Part shown: piece by piece, positions 8,342 through 18,640 of the stretch | Position numbering within the stretch: position 1 is the stretch's first letter | Layout of the letters: the number at the start of each line of letters is the position of its first letter | Origin: Paramacrobiotus richtersi | Taxonomy: Eukaryota; Tardigrada; Eutardigrada; Parachela; Macrobiotidae | NCBI GenBank assembly: GCA_034698045.1 | Contig: JAQGAU010000526.1 | Location: 1 to 26,662, forward strand | Direction of reading: 5' to 3' | DNA: 26,662 bases | Notes under the pieces: generated by a model | What the model saw: the letters and a program-made list of their open reading frames with translations, nothing else | Databases searched by the model: none | What the model was told of the DNA's origin: nothing | Program-made: the position numbers and the translations under genes

Positions 8342-11300
8342 ATGGAATCACAGGTCCCGGTAAATGGAATGCCAGAAAAAATTTTGGCCGCTGTCGGTTT
8401 TCTACCCTTTTCGGTTATTTTTGCAAAAGCTTCGCAACGATGTTACAGCGACGTTGTTAATAAAGTCTTTTTATTCGTGGCCATAGTGTTTATTGTGGGA
8501 CTAGTGCTGCGCGGTTCAGTGGATATCATGCTCTTAATTTACTACGCCCTGCCAGAGCCGGATCAGCCGGCCACTGAGCATAAAAATCCACTTCTCCGCG
8601 CTTTATGTAATGCTGCATACACCGTTCTTCACATTCATTCAGTTGTCGTATTGTCCGTTTTCCTTGTGAAACGCAAATCTTGGCATAGTGTGCAAAACTC
8701 CTTTCGTCTGATTGCCTGTTCTAGCCGGATATGGGCGAAGAAGAAGACTGTCTGGAAACGAACTGCAAGAGCCCTTTCTTGCGTCACGGCGCTTACAATG
8801 GTTTTTTGGGAGTACGCAGACGTGCGCACGGATCATGACGAAGATCCACTGCTATTCTCGCCGGATTTCCAAGAGGCATTTGCTCCGTTACCGATCAACG
8901 TAACTATCGTGCAATCTTATGTAAGTCTGGTCGTTTTTTGTGCGCTTCCCTACTTTTTTTCCCTGCAAGTATACATTTGCGCTGTTGTTAACGCTATCAT
9001 ACTGCGTGATGCATGTGATGAATACCTGGCTGGAATAAGAAATATTCGGATGCTGCTTAGTCAAGTGTCAAAGAAACTAGAAATCGAACCTGCCGTCAAA
9101 GAACTGTGGGAGTTTCACTGGAGGCTGATTTATTGCATGGACCAACTAAACAGTCTATATTCCTGGATTTTGTTGACCGTTTTTAAAACTAATCTGATCA
9201 TTGCTTGCTCGTTTTTAACGGGTATCATTTTTCTGCCCTCAAAAGTGATGATGGGACAAATCCTAAATTACAGCAGTGTTATCATTTTCTTCGGTCATGC
9301 TGTGCTGTTTGCAGTACCACTGGTGCAGGTGTACGAAAAGGTAAAGTAACGAAGTCATGTCCAAATGCACACAATTAATTTTATATTCGTCGCGTTTTGC
9401 GCCTGCGTTTTTGACTAAAGAAAATAGCTTACGGTGTTCTTGCATCTGCCTCTGTTAAATTATAAAAAAATTAATATTGAATTGTAAGCCTAACGCAAGG
9501 CTGCGTATCGCGACTGTACTGTATTTCCAATAGATTCTAAAACGGCTCGGCTGTGGTGAAAGTTAATGGCTTCGGCTATGCTTGGCCATCTCTAGCGTTA
9601 GTACAAGCCTTCAAGGCAAGAGGCCGACAACCAGACGGCACCGTAAGTTTACTGTTTCAACCCCCGCTGTCGGTTTGCAATTACGAAGCATCAACTACAG
9701 ATCTACGACGAGGTCACGAGTAGTTGATATTTTCGACCCAAAGGTTTACAAATAAAACCGAATTAAAAGTCGCACAGAGCTGATAGCAGGCTGAATCAAT
9801 ATACTTCAGTTTCTACGTGGCGCAACTCTTGTAATTTTGAAATGTTCTCCTTATTACTGACCGCATGTTATTAGTACAGTGTTGCGTAACCGCATATTAG
9901 TGACGCTACACGGCTACAGTGCTGCATCGGATACCGTCGTAGTGGCGTCGTACCGACATATAACAGAACAAAAATAAAAGCAAGGCATATATGGTCGGAC
10001 ACCAATAGTTGTATCGAACGAATGTTTGATCAGAAACACACTGTTAGTCCCTCAAGAGCAGTTCAAGGTAGAGTTCTGCAATGGACTGAAAAAGTCACTC
10101 CAGTCCGATCCAAAACGTGTTTTCATTTCCCAAATCCAGTCCAAATCCAAACTTGGTCCCGCCCAATCCGTCCAGTCCAATCCAAACATTTTTTTCGTAG
10201 TCCAAATCCAGTCCATTCCAATCCAAAAAATTTTTTTCTGTTGTCTTGACTATTTATTACGCCAATAAAGCATTACATTTTCTAACCCAAATTTGAGTGG
10301 CGACAGTTGCAACTTACTATATGGGATGTACTTCTGATCAAGCGTTTGAAGACTACACGAATATACGGACCTACTGACCGACATGACCGTCCGTTTTAAA
10401 AATCAAACATCATCGCCTGACGTACAACTGGTTGGTAAACTAAAATCAAAATGGAAGCCGAAGCAAGTATCCCGATATCATAAACCGGAGAATTATGTTA
10501 TTTACCAAGTTAACTGCAGTCAAATGTGGGATTGTGGTTGATGAAGTGTATGTTTCACTTCGACTGGAAACTGTAGCTTTTTCTTACAACTGTGTAGGCA
10601 GCCTCTGTTTACGGAGGAGCAACAAGCAGACCTGGGTTTTGCTGGCAGCAAACAAAATTACCATTCATTTTAGTGCCATTAACACTGCTCAGTGCATTTG
10701 TTAGACTAATAATTGTGGAAACTGTGGACCAGTTTCCGCAACCAATCCAGTCCATTTGGGCCAAACTGGAATCCAAATCCAATCCAAAACCATAATTTTT
10801 TTTCTTAAATCCGTCCAGTCCACTCCATATTCTGGTATGGATTGGATTGGACTGGATTTTCCAGTCCAATGCAGAACTCTAGTTCAAGGGGTCAGAAAAT
10901 TCGTTTCATCGATTTACCACTGGGCCCACTTCAGCAGCTTTAGTGTTACCTGTTGTTTTATACTTCTGATTATTTTTAGGCGAATCATTTTGCGCTAGAA
11001 CTGTACGAACTGCGATGTGATATGGAGACATGTTCAAGAAAGAATAACTGGACGGAAAACGTAGGTCTTGATGTGTTCTTGGCAATGAGAATTACAGATG
11101 TGTCCAGTACGGTTTTCTCGCATCCTTTATAATCTAATATTATACTCGTTTGCTTGGTAGGAGCAAACACTCGTCGAATTAGTACGCAATCTGGAAGGAA
11201 TATCCCGGGATTACGTCCTGTGTTTCACTGGCGGTGGTATAATATATTACTCGCGAGGTCTACTGGCAGCGGTATGAAAAACCATTTGGCACATCTGTTG

Positions 11301-11485
11301 CGCGTACTCGGTTATCACGCTTTCTCTTGCAGGCATGCACATTTCTCGTTACTGCAGGCTTCTTGGTTCAGGAAATTACCAGCAATAATCAACAAAAAGC
11401 AATGACGAATAGAACAGAAGACTTTGGGCATGAAATGGCTGACTGTCCTCGGTGCTGTGCTTACAACATGACCCGTTACGTTTAG
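8342..11485 (+). CDS. Gustatory-receptor-like seven-transmembrane protein (four exons)
   Basis: Exons are 8342-9340, 10980-11060, 11161-11271 and 11333-11485 (TAG), all phase 0, giving 447 residues, a usual length for insect-type gustatory receptors. Introns are GTAAAG/TTTTTAG, GTAGGT/TTGGTAG and GTATGA/CTTGCAG. Hydrophobic segments lie at about 41-69, 92-109, 141-157, 188-222, 272-298, 306-330 and 384-411. The loop before the fifth (HWRLIYCMDQLNSLYSW) and the end (CFTGGGIIYYSRGLL, then TFLVTAGFLVQ as the seventh helix) match the conserved Gr C-terminal region. Such receptors sit in the plasma membrane of sensory cells with an inside N-terminus and act as ligand-gated channels; no ligand can be inferred. 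The start is the ATG just upstream of GMPEKILAA, which is shared with the copy at 12521. Intron 1 (1639 bases) carries a hAT-like MITE. Exact family assignment is by eye. Confidence 0.72.
10061..10889. mobile_element. hAT-like MITE with 8-bp target-site duplication
   Basis: Perfect 12-base inverted ends, TAGAGTTCTGCA at 10069 and TGCAGAACTCTA ending at 10881, are flanked by the direct repeat GTTCAAGG at 10061-10068 and 10882-10889. An 8-bp duplication and ends starting TAGAG fit the hAT superfamily. The inverted similarity continues inward (about TGGACTG-AAAA). Both arms carry dense CCAGTCCAATCCAAA-type words, which may be transposase-binding sites. The interior has no transposase, so the element is non-autonomous. 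It sits in intron 1 of the receptor gene. Confidence 0.88.
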
Positions 11486-12520
11486 CGCAATATAACTCGA
11501 TTTCGAATACATGCATGCACTTCCTTTCGTGCACAACTGGGACTCGTACTGACATGGACTGTACACAGTGGTCATCTTGCGTGCGTACTACGTAAACAGT
11601 TTGCTGTATAAAAGGCTATTTGTTCACTGTACATGGCATACACGCCAACGAGTCATATTTCAGATATCCCCGCAAAATTTTCTTTTTGGTTGATTATATG
11701 GCGTCGAGTTGTTCTTCTCAAGGTCATCATTTTCAGCCTGCGGCACAGATAAATTCCTTCAATAAGCAATGCGAAATCTTGTCATCCAAATGCTCCAGAA
11801 AAGAAGACGTAGATTATCACATTCCTTGTTTGCTGTAATTATAGCGCTGAATGGCTTTGTAATGGCCGTTATAGAGACTATGCGGCTTCTGCCTCACATG
11901 CTAGCTTCCTCCAAGATGTATAAAAGCTTGTCGCGATGGCTTAAAGTTTGATTCTTGAAAGTTAAGAACTGCCGAAGCTGCAGTTTTATTTGTCATTCGT
12001 CTTTCTCAGCTTCACGCTCGCTAATAAAGCATTTCACTGTGCTTTCGATATCTCATATAGTCAGAGTTGTGCGACATTCTTGTCTCTAAAGAGTAAGTTA
12101 TAGAATACATTGTTTACTGCTGCAGTGACCTTTTAGAGCAACTTTCACACTACATCTCCGGTAGGACGTAAATTTCATTTTATGCGTCTCCATTTGTACA
12201 AAGCAGCCTGCCAGAACACGTCAGGGAATTTGCCAAGACGCCCAGGCTGATTCAGCTATTTACATTACCGCATTTTTGGTGCAGTACGGTAATTCCACTT
12301 TTGAAGCATCAGCACTCTGCAGTATCATATAGAAGCAGGACCTCACGCAGCACCAGCAGCAGCCGAACAAAAACTACCAGTTCCGTAAACTCAGTAACTT
12401 TCTACTAGTACGCTTCGTTCCAGTGAGCTAACGCTTGAAAACAAGAATATTCATATTAGCCATAGCGAAAAGCTGCCAAGCGCAGTATCACTGTTCGGAC
12501 TAGTTTTGATCGGTTGAGTT
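11486..12520. other. Intergenic DNA between two receptor copies
   Basis: No gene is supported. Short plus-strand frames at 11620-11838 and 11769-11951 have no recognisable domain. The region contains the likely 3' UTR of the receptor gene and an AATAAA at 12023. The stretch before 12521 would be the promoter of the truncated copy. Confidence 0.35.
12023..12028 (+). terminator. Possible poly(A) signal AATAAA, receptor gene
   Basis: AATAAA lies about 540 bases after the receptor stop at 11483-11485 on the coding strand. It is the first canonical signal I see downstream, but the distance makes the link uncertain. Confidence 0.3.
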
Positions 12521-12959
12521 ATGACTTTGTTAGTGGGAACGCCTGAAAAGATTCTAGCCGCTTTTGGTTTTCTGCCGTTGTCCAGTATTTCAAGCAAAGC
12601 TGCGAAATGGCACCATACCGAAACAGTGAGCAAAGTTCTCCATTGCCTAGCCGTTATGCTCATTCTAGGAGCGATATTCCGCGGCGGGATTGATATTATG
12701 AGAGTGGTCTACCTCATCATGACGGAACCGGCCAGCGGACATAAAAGTCCCCTTATTCAAGCGTTGTCCGAGTTCTCGGGCATGTATCCTTTTGAACCAG
12801 TTATCGTTTTGTCCATTCTTATGTTTAAGAGAAAATCCTGGGTTAATTCCCAAAGTTCTCTTGAGGAAATTGCCGGTTTCGGCAACACTGCGGTTAAGAA
12901 GCATGTCTTGTGGAAACGAACTGGGAGTGCTCTCTCTTGTGTCACATTAATTATAAGTC
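12521..12959 (+). pseudogene. Truncated gustatory-receptor-like copy interrupted by a transposon
   Basis: From the ATG at 12521, about 146 codons match the first exon of the receptor at 8342: TPEKILAAFGFLP versus MPEKILAAVGFLP, KRKSW in the second helix, and LWKRTGSALSCVT versus VWKRTARALSCVT. The similarity stops exactly where a TIR element begins (12960). The open frame runs on to 13039 only by reading into the element. Beyond the element (13817 onward) the predicted helices 4-7 and exons 2-4 are not found, so the copy lost its 3' part as well. With only two to three helices it could not make a working receptor. Confidence 0.65.
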
Positions 12960-13816
12960 TAGTGATGGGTAGTAGAAGATTTTGCTGTACCTACTTAATT
13001 TTACTTGTCGTTCCGACTTTGCTACTTAATATTACTTAATTTTGCTTCCCAGGCCTCACTATTTACTTACTATTTACTATGCTTGCCCAGAACGTACTTA
13101 ATATTAATTACTATTTAATACTTTTTAATAGTACTTACTAAAAAACCAAACTAAATTAGTTTGCACTTTCCTGCTAGTAACTGCATACCATAGACGTGAA
13201 AACCAAACGGTACTTCCTGTACACCAAGGAACTGTACTACTGTACTTTTTGCAGCGTCCTTATCGTTCTCGTACAACTATTGTAATAAGACGATACAATG
13301 TTTATGAGATCATAATTATTGAGAACTGATCTTTTGAACATTGGAAATATGTAATAACAATCAATAATTCAGCGACTGGCGCTTTTTGATTAAATTTATT
13401 GTAACAACATAATACAGAGTGGCGCCAGGCATATTTAGGTGATGGTGCAGTAAGTCTGAGTATAGCCGTTTCCTGTGGTTGCATGGTATACGAATTCCCC
13501 TAGTGTAGAGTTGCCCACTCGAAGCGGGTGGCGCAGGAACTGGTAAAGCAGACGTAGCTTCACTAGCTTGCGTGGTTCAGCACTGGCAGTTCGATTATAA
13601 TGTAATTATTTCTTTTAACAGTAACTGCTATTAAAGAGTTATTTACTAGGAGCCGATGATAATTACTTACTATTTAATTGTACAGCTAAAAATATACTTA
13701 ATATTACTTACTTTCAAAGTCCAACCTTTACTATTTACTTACTTACTACTTAATATTAGGAAAGGCATTTACTTACTTACTATGATTTACTTAATTGTTT
13801 TTACTACCCATCACTA
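12960..13816. mobile_element. Non-autonomous TIR element, 857 bp, inside a receptor exon
   Basis: The ends are inverted copies of TAGTGATGGGTAGTA (12960-12974 and 13802-13816); an extra C/G pair outside extends the match. Both ends carry many same-orientation TTACTTACTATTTACTTA-like words. There is no coding interior. The TAGTG ends would fit hAT, but the flanking 8-mers (TATAAGTC and GTTTCCTG) do not match, so no target-site duplication is visible. The left boundary coincides with the loss of receptor homology. Confidence 0.72.
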
Positions 13817-14092
13817 GTTTCCTGCTTAAATTATTAAGCAGTGCGTTTTCAGTATTTATATGGATATGCTGTAAGTTTGTAACTGTTCATCTGTTTGAAA
13901 CACGCGCTTCAAAGGTTGTTACATCATCTAAAACCTCCATTTATTACGCAGGAATGTACAGTTTCGGTTGAGGTATAACGGTCAGGGTCAGAATTTCAGT
14001 GGCCCGAGTCAGGTTTTTAGCGCGTGCGGTCCGCGTCCGACATTCAGCGGTTCGAGTCAGAGTCAGATATTAAGCGCGGGCAGCCTGGGTTC

Positions 14093-14768
14093 AGTATCAA
14101 ATATGCACCTTTTTTACGCTGGCCGTAATATACTACCCATCCCCCCCCCCAAAGCTTTCGCTGCAGCGGAAATCATATTACCGTGGGGGAAAATCACTGC
14201 GAGCACAAACTAACTTCGCAATGCTACGCTTTTTGCGCCTTGAAACCTGTCAAACCTGTCAAACTTCTGGTGTTTGTTTTTTTCTAAGTCAATCCTGCCT
14301 CGCGATGGGTCGCAAGAAAGCGCAAAATTATTAAAGTATTGTGATACCAAACAAGTGCGATTTAATGGAGGCTGAAGGTTATTTGAGGCATTTGCAGATA
14401 CTGTGTGTTTCGGGACCAGCTGGCAAGTTGGCAACGGTTCTGGCTCCTGCCGTAAGGATCCAGGCTAAGCAGAACCGCACCGTGTTTCGTTAAACTGTCA
14501 TGAATCCGCACTTGTTTGGGTTCATAATTCTTGTCAGATTTTACGCTTTCTTTTGATTCATCGCGAGACAAGATTGACTCAGAATTAAACAAACGCGAAG
14601 TGTTTTTTAGTTTTGACAGATTTTCAAGGCGTAAAAGCGTAGCGTTGCGAAGCTATTTTTTGCTAACAGTGATTTTCCCCCACGGTAAGATGATTTCCGC
14701 TGCAGCTTGGGGGGAAGGGTAGCATATTACGCCCAGCGTAAAAAAAGGTGTAAATTCGTATCATAGTA
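14093..14768. mobile_element. Foldback element with long inverted arms
   Basis: The left arm (about 14093-14368) and right arm (about 14499-14768) are inverted copies over roughly 270 bases, with an about 130-base unmatched centre. Shared landmarks, read inward from each end, are TTTTTTTACGCTGG, a CCCCCC run, CTGCAGCGGAAATCAT, GTGGGGGAAAATCACT and CAAACAAGTGCG. There is no transposase. A diverged single arm lies at 18949-19205. The sequence before it (13817-14092) and after it (14769-15183) shows no gene; a run of CAGGTT/GAGTCAG-like words lies at about 13980-14090. Confidence 0.8.
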
Positions 14769-15183
14769 GCTAGATATGGGGTTTTTCCTCAACACAACTT
14801 GATTGTATGGTTTTAAGAATTAAGATATGTAATTATGATCACAAATTGCTTCATTTTTCAGGACTGAGTTGTAAGTTTTAATACATAAATTTACACAAGG
14901 CAAACAAAAAAATACGGATTTGGATTCAGGCGCCCGCCCTCGGGCCGAGGCCGTCGAGCGCATGAACTGTTTTTCGCTGCTTTGACGTTACAGAACTTTG
15001 AAGTCTGAACTATCAGCAATGCGTGCCATATCATTTCTGTCTATCTATTTTTTTCTGTTAGAACTTAGAAGGATATTGGCTTCCTAGACCTAGATAAGGG
15101 CCCATCATAAGGCTGTTAATAATTTAAGACTTACAGTTAATAGTCTCAAAGTTAGCAAGACTACACGGGCTGATCGATCAAGC
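14769..15183. other. Upstream region of F-box copy 2
   Basis: No gene is seen. The stretch carries a short GC-rich patch near 14930-14960 within AT-rich DNA and ends directly at the ATG of the F-box gene. Any promoter or 5' UTR should be here, but no convincing core motif stands out. Confidence 0.3.
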
Positions 15184-17432
15184 ATGATGAACAACAAATC
15201 CAAGAGTGTGACGGCAGACAGAAGATCTGGACGCAATCAACCAGTCCAGCTACCTCCCCGGGGAATTTTGCCAGACGTGGTAGACGTCCGCTCAGATGGT
15301 GGATTCTTCCAGCAAGGAAAGATTGTCGACTGTGCCGAGGAGGGCTTGATGATCGATTGGGAATGCCACGGGAAACCCGCTTCCCAGTTCATCCCGTTTG
15401 GAGAAATCTACTGCTTCAAGCCAGAGAGTTTCAGCGATCCGAGCACCGTTGCCGAGGAACAAACGCCTGTGGAAGTGCTGGTGCGTCGAGGTCCCAACGA
15501 GCCCAGGACATGGTGCCCTGGCAGGCTGCTGCACGGGATTTTTGATTGTCAAGTCGAAGCGAGCTTTGGTTTAGTGGAAGTCGCGCTGCCAAACGGTACA
15601 GTAGAGTCAGTTATTGTGCCCGGACACTGGTGCCGTCGACCACAAACCGATGCAGTATTAGAGACGCTCCGCGTGCGAAAGGGGCAGTTTGTGAAGCACA
15701 GTGTGTCTTTGGTGGGACGCTATAATCCTGGTAAAGCTGCCCTTCAGCAAGTTGTTACTGCTACTGTTACTGCTATTCGAAAGTCTGGATATTTGAGGAT
15801 GTTGTTTTGGGTTGTGCAAATGAATGACGAGACGGTGGATTTTATTGCAATTAGCAACGACTTTTTGCCCAAGGAATGCCAAATTAATGCTGTAATTGAA
15901 GTAAGTAAGGTGCTGAAATTGAAACTGTGTGGCTGAAACAGACGGAAAGTGATTAAGTGGCTGAAACTGATCATTGAATCTAATCATTAATTGCACATAA
16001 GAGTTGTTGACATTTTCGTTTATTTGTGATCGACCGAAGCGAAGCGGAGGTCCTCGATACTCAGCGAAAATTGATTTATTTTCATGTTGTGTATTTGTCG
16101 GTCGGTCACGAAAGAAAAGAAAATAAATATTTATTAAATAATAATATTATTTTAGTTAATATTAACAAGTAATAAATAATATTAAATAAAGTGGAACAAT
16201 ATTACTAATTGACCGGTTTTTCGCTTCGGTCTCTTTAGTGCAGCCTTCGCCGAGTGCACTTACCTCGTTAGTTCTAATTTCGAGCAGACCGGGGTTTTTT
16301 TGCCGTTTTGTAGATGCATGAGTTGCGCACTCAGCTCAACAAGGCAACGAAGCCCTGCAGAGGTCTGCAACAGCAGCAGAAACGGAAGCTTTCCGACGCT
16401 GATCTAGACTTATCAGACGACTTCAACCCCCCAGCATCCCATGTTTTTAGCAGTAACATCGGGATGTTGCCTGCGGAAATCCTGGCAAGCGTATTTGGCT
16501 GTTTGGACAGTGTAGAGCAGCGCAGACTGCGCCAAGTGTGTGCGCGTTGGAACTGCGTCCTCACGTTGCCAGCTGTAGCCCATGTCCTTCGTGTGCACTA
16601 TGACGACAATCACCAACAGAATTACTTGTCGGCGGCCAGTTTGTACCATTGCTGGATACCGCAAACCAAACTCATCATTAACGCCGGCGTGTACGCCAAC
16701 CGTTCCGCGTTGTTCTGTGGTGGTCAGTTGTTCCGCACTCTGGTGCAACAGGGGCTACATGCACCCGTGCAGCGATTAGTACTGGCCAATGCTGCGTTTT
16801 CGGTGGAAGATGTTAGACGTCATGAACCGAATGGGCTCGACTTCGTCGGCACGCTAGTTCGTTTAGTCGAGGAGCTAAATGTCCTGGCTACTGTATGCCA
16901 GGGCGGTCTGTTATTGCACAACGTCACAGTACATCTCGGGAGTGGTGTCGGGCCAATAGCATCTGCGTCTGTGCGTATCCTGACTGGTCGAATTGACGGG
17001 TGCCTGACTGTTAAAGAGCTTTGGTCTCGGATGAATGATAGTCTGCCGCGTCTGGATTTTAATCAGCGGATGCGTTTGTCGAACTGGATCCTTAGTCTAT
17101 CTCATTACGGTACTCTGAACCCGCGTTTCGATCCGCAGATTTTGCGTGTGAGTTCACAAACAGCATAGTTATGTTTCCACGATTATGTTGTTTTAACACT
17201 ATATTGTATGTACAGTATAGAATATACTTTTGTTTCCACAAAAATTTTTGTTTGACAGTTTTTAGTCGAAGGGTGGAACATTGATCCCCAGGTGGACATG
17301 GGAAATCAATCCTGGACTAAGGAGGAGTTGGGCCTTCTGTATGAGCATACCCCCAGGATGAGCAAGCTCACTCTGCACCATCTTCGTGCATCGCGGAAGG
17401 GGACATCTCTGGAATGTGTCGTTTCATGGTAG
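15184..17432 (+). CDS. FMRP-N-like/F-box fusion protein, copy 2 (intact, three exons)
   Basis: Exons are 15184-15900, 16314-17147 and 17259-17432 (TAG), all phase 0, giving 574 residues. Splice sites are GTAAGT at 15901 with TTTTGTAG before 16314, and GTGAGT at 17148 with TTTGACAG before 17259. Residues 33-76 (VVDVRSDGGFF to IPFGEIY) and 95-150 (TPVEVLVRRGPNEPRTWCPG) look like tandem Agenet/Tudor repeats. Residues about 160-239 resemble the KH0-like segment that follows them in FMRP/FXR. Residues 290-328 are an F-box (MLPAEILASVFGCLDSVEQ, then LRQVCARW). The rest is an unrecognised C-terminal domain shared by the family, ending CVVSW. Known F-box proteins bind Skp1 and bring substrates to SCF ubiquitin ligases; FMRP Agenet repeats bind methylated lysine. 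A methyl-dependent substrate receptor is inference. The ATG is preceded by AGC and followed at once by a second ATG. Intron 1 holds a repeat insertion. Confidence 0.82.
16028..16262. mobile_element. AT-rich insertion in intron 1 of F-box copy 2
   Basis: In copies 3 and 4 the intron runs almost directly from TTCGTTTTTTGTG-like DNA into the GTTCTAA/GTTTTGAA-like stretch before the acceptor. In copy 2 about 235 extra bases lie between them. The insert starts ATCGACCGAAGCGAAGCGG and contains the opposite TTCGCTTCGGTC near 16220-16235, with AATATTA-rich DNA between. Its first 40 bases are the inverse of 5425-5465. The exact right boundary and any target duplication are unclear. Confidence 0.55.
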
Positions 17433-18045
17433 ATGGAGAAACAGCAGTTCCCGGCATTCGGATATTTTGTCCTGTTACTGGCACTCATAGTCGTATAGAT
17501 GGATTGTCACTCTTGTGTTGCTGTTTGCGAGTGCGCTTATGCGCTAGTATTCTGTAAAACGAAGAAGTCATTTCAGTACAACTTCTTTTGCAACTGAAAA
17601 TGCCCTTGTTTATTGCAGGATATTGTTATGAAAAGCATTGGACAACGTGTGAGAAAATTTTGTTACAATCTACTCAGTCTAGTGAATAATTTAGCATCAG
17701 ATTTCACCAAGAATCAAGCAAGGATTGTACGTACTAAAGCCACAAGTCATATTACTCCGATAACCTTTGGTTTTTTTTGCATCACATGATATACCCAGTA
17801 GTAGTCATCGTCAATCACATTAAGTCAGACTACGTACCGTTAACACATCAAAATAATGGTGGGTGTGTAGTCAAAGGGTGCGAAAGGGTGTGTGTATAGC
17901 CAATGGGTGTCGAAGGGTGCGTGTGTAGCATTCACCTATAGTAATTGTGGGCCCATTACTGGCTTTCTAAATGCCACTTCGCACAGGCGCAGCACTGTAA
18001 GAATCTATGCCAGTACTGAACATTTTCGATATTAACATGCATGCA
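17433..18045. other. Duplicated 3' flank of F-box copy 2
   Basis: No gene is seen. The stretch matches the 3' flank of copy 4 (about 23600-23820), for example CTCCGATAACCTTTGG and TGCCACTTCGCAC, so the duplicated unit included downstream DNA. It contains a small minisatellite at 17860-17930 that copy 4 lacks. Confidence 0.5.
17860..17930. repeat. Minisatellite of GGGTG(C/T)G-type units
   Basis: About three imperfect repeats of a roughly 25-30 base unit (GGGTGTGTAGTCAAAGGGTGC) lie between sequences that adjoin directly in the copy 4 flank. It is therefore a local expansion after duplication. Confidence 0.6.
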
Positions 18046-18640
18046 CTAGAAGCGCTCCGCGTGCGAAAGGGGCAGTTTGTGAAGCACAGCGTGTCCTTGG
18101 TGTGACGATATAACCCTGGTAAAGCGGCCCTTCGGCACGTTGTTACTGCCAATCGTATGCCGATTCGCAGGTTCGGATATATAACGATCACCTTCTGGAC
18201 TGCCGACTGCGTGCATAGATGACGAGACGGTGGCTTTTCCAGCGGTTGCCAACGACTTTTTTCCCAAGGAATGGCACGTTAGTGCCATAATAGAAATAAG
18301 TGAGACGGTTAACTGGTTGAGACAAAAGGCAGACAAATAAGTTAAATCTTCATAATTTCATTTCCGAAGGTATACACTGCACACTGTGCAGAGCGTTCCT
18401 AATCATTGACCCTAATCATTCATTACAGATAAAAGTTGTTGCCATGTTCGTTTTTTGTGGTCAGTTCTAACATCAAACCGACTGGTTTTGTTTTGTCGTG
18501 TCGTAGATGCTGCATGCGTGAGTTGCATGAGTTGCACACTCAGCTCAACAAGGCAACGAAGCCTTGCAGTTGTCTGCAAGACGCAACGACAGCAGAAGCG
18601 GAAGCTTTCCAGGATGATAGCAGGATACAGCAAGTAATGG
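18046..18640 (+). pseudogene. FMRP-N-like/F-box gene, copy 3 (wreck)
   Basis: Bases 18046-18295 match the last third of exon 1 of copy 2 (LRVRKGQFVKHSVSLV is encoded in both). Here GTGGGACGC has become GTGTGACGA, an in-frame stop; further indels follow, and the donor GTAAGT has become ATAAGT. The intron 1 equivalent follows. At about 18525-18610 the beginning of exon 2 is present (ELHTQLNKATKPC), but the sequence then jumps, near 18611-18640, straight into DNA that matches the 3' flank of copy 4. The F-box, the C-terminal domain and exon 3 are deleted. The 5' two-thirds of exon 1 are also missing. Confidence 0.8.

Noticed and set aside
9751-9756. AATAAA after receptor exon 1, suggesting the gene ends there
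   Set aside because: Exons 2-4 at 10980-11485 complete the seventh helix with consistent phase, so this signal lies inside intron 1.
10022-10268. Two overlapping frames rich in Q, S and P
   Set aside because: They translate the CCAGTCCAATCC-type arrays of the hAT-like MITE.
12960-13039. Extension of the truncated receptor frame to a stop at 13039
   Set aside because: These codons lie inside the TIR element and do not match the intact receptor.
15901-15936. Reading F-box exon 1 through to its own stop as a separate gene
   Set aside because: A consensus GTAAGT at 15901, the phase-0 acceptor at 16314 and the same arrangement in copy 1 favour one spliced gene.
15292-15996. Minus-strand frames opposite F-box exon 1
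   Set aside because: They are shadows of a plus-strand exon supported by homology and splice sites.
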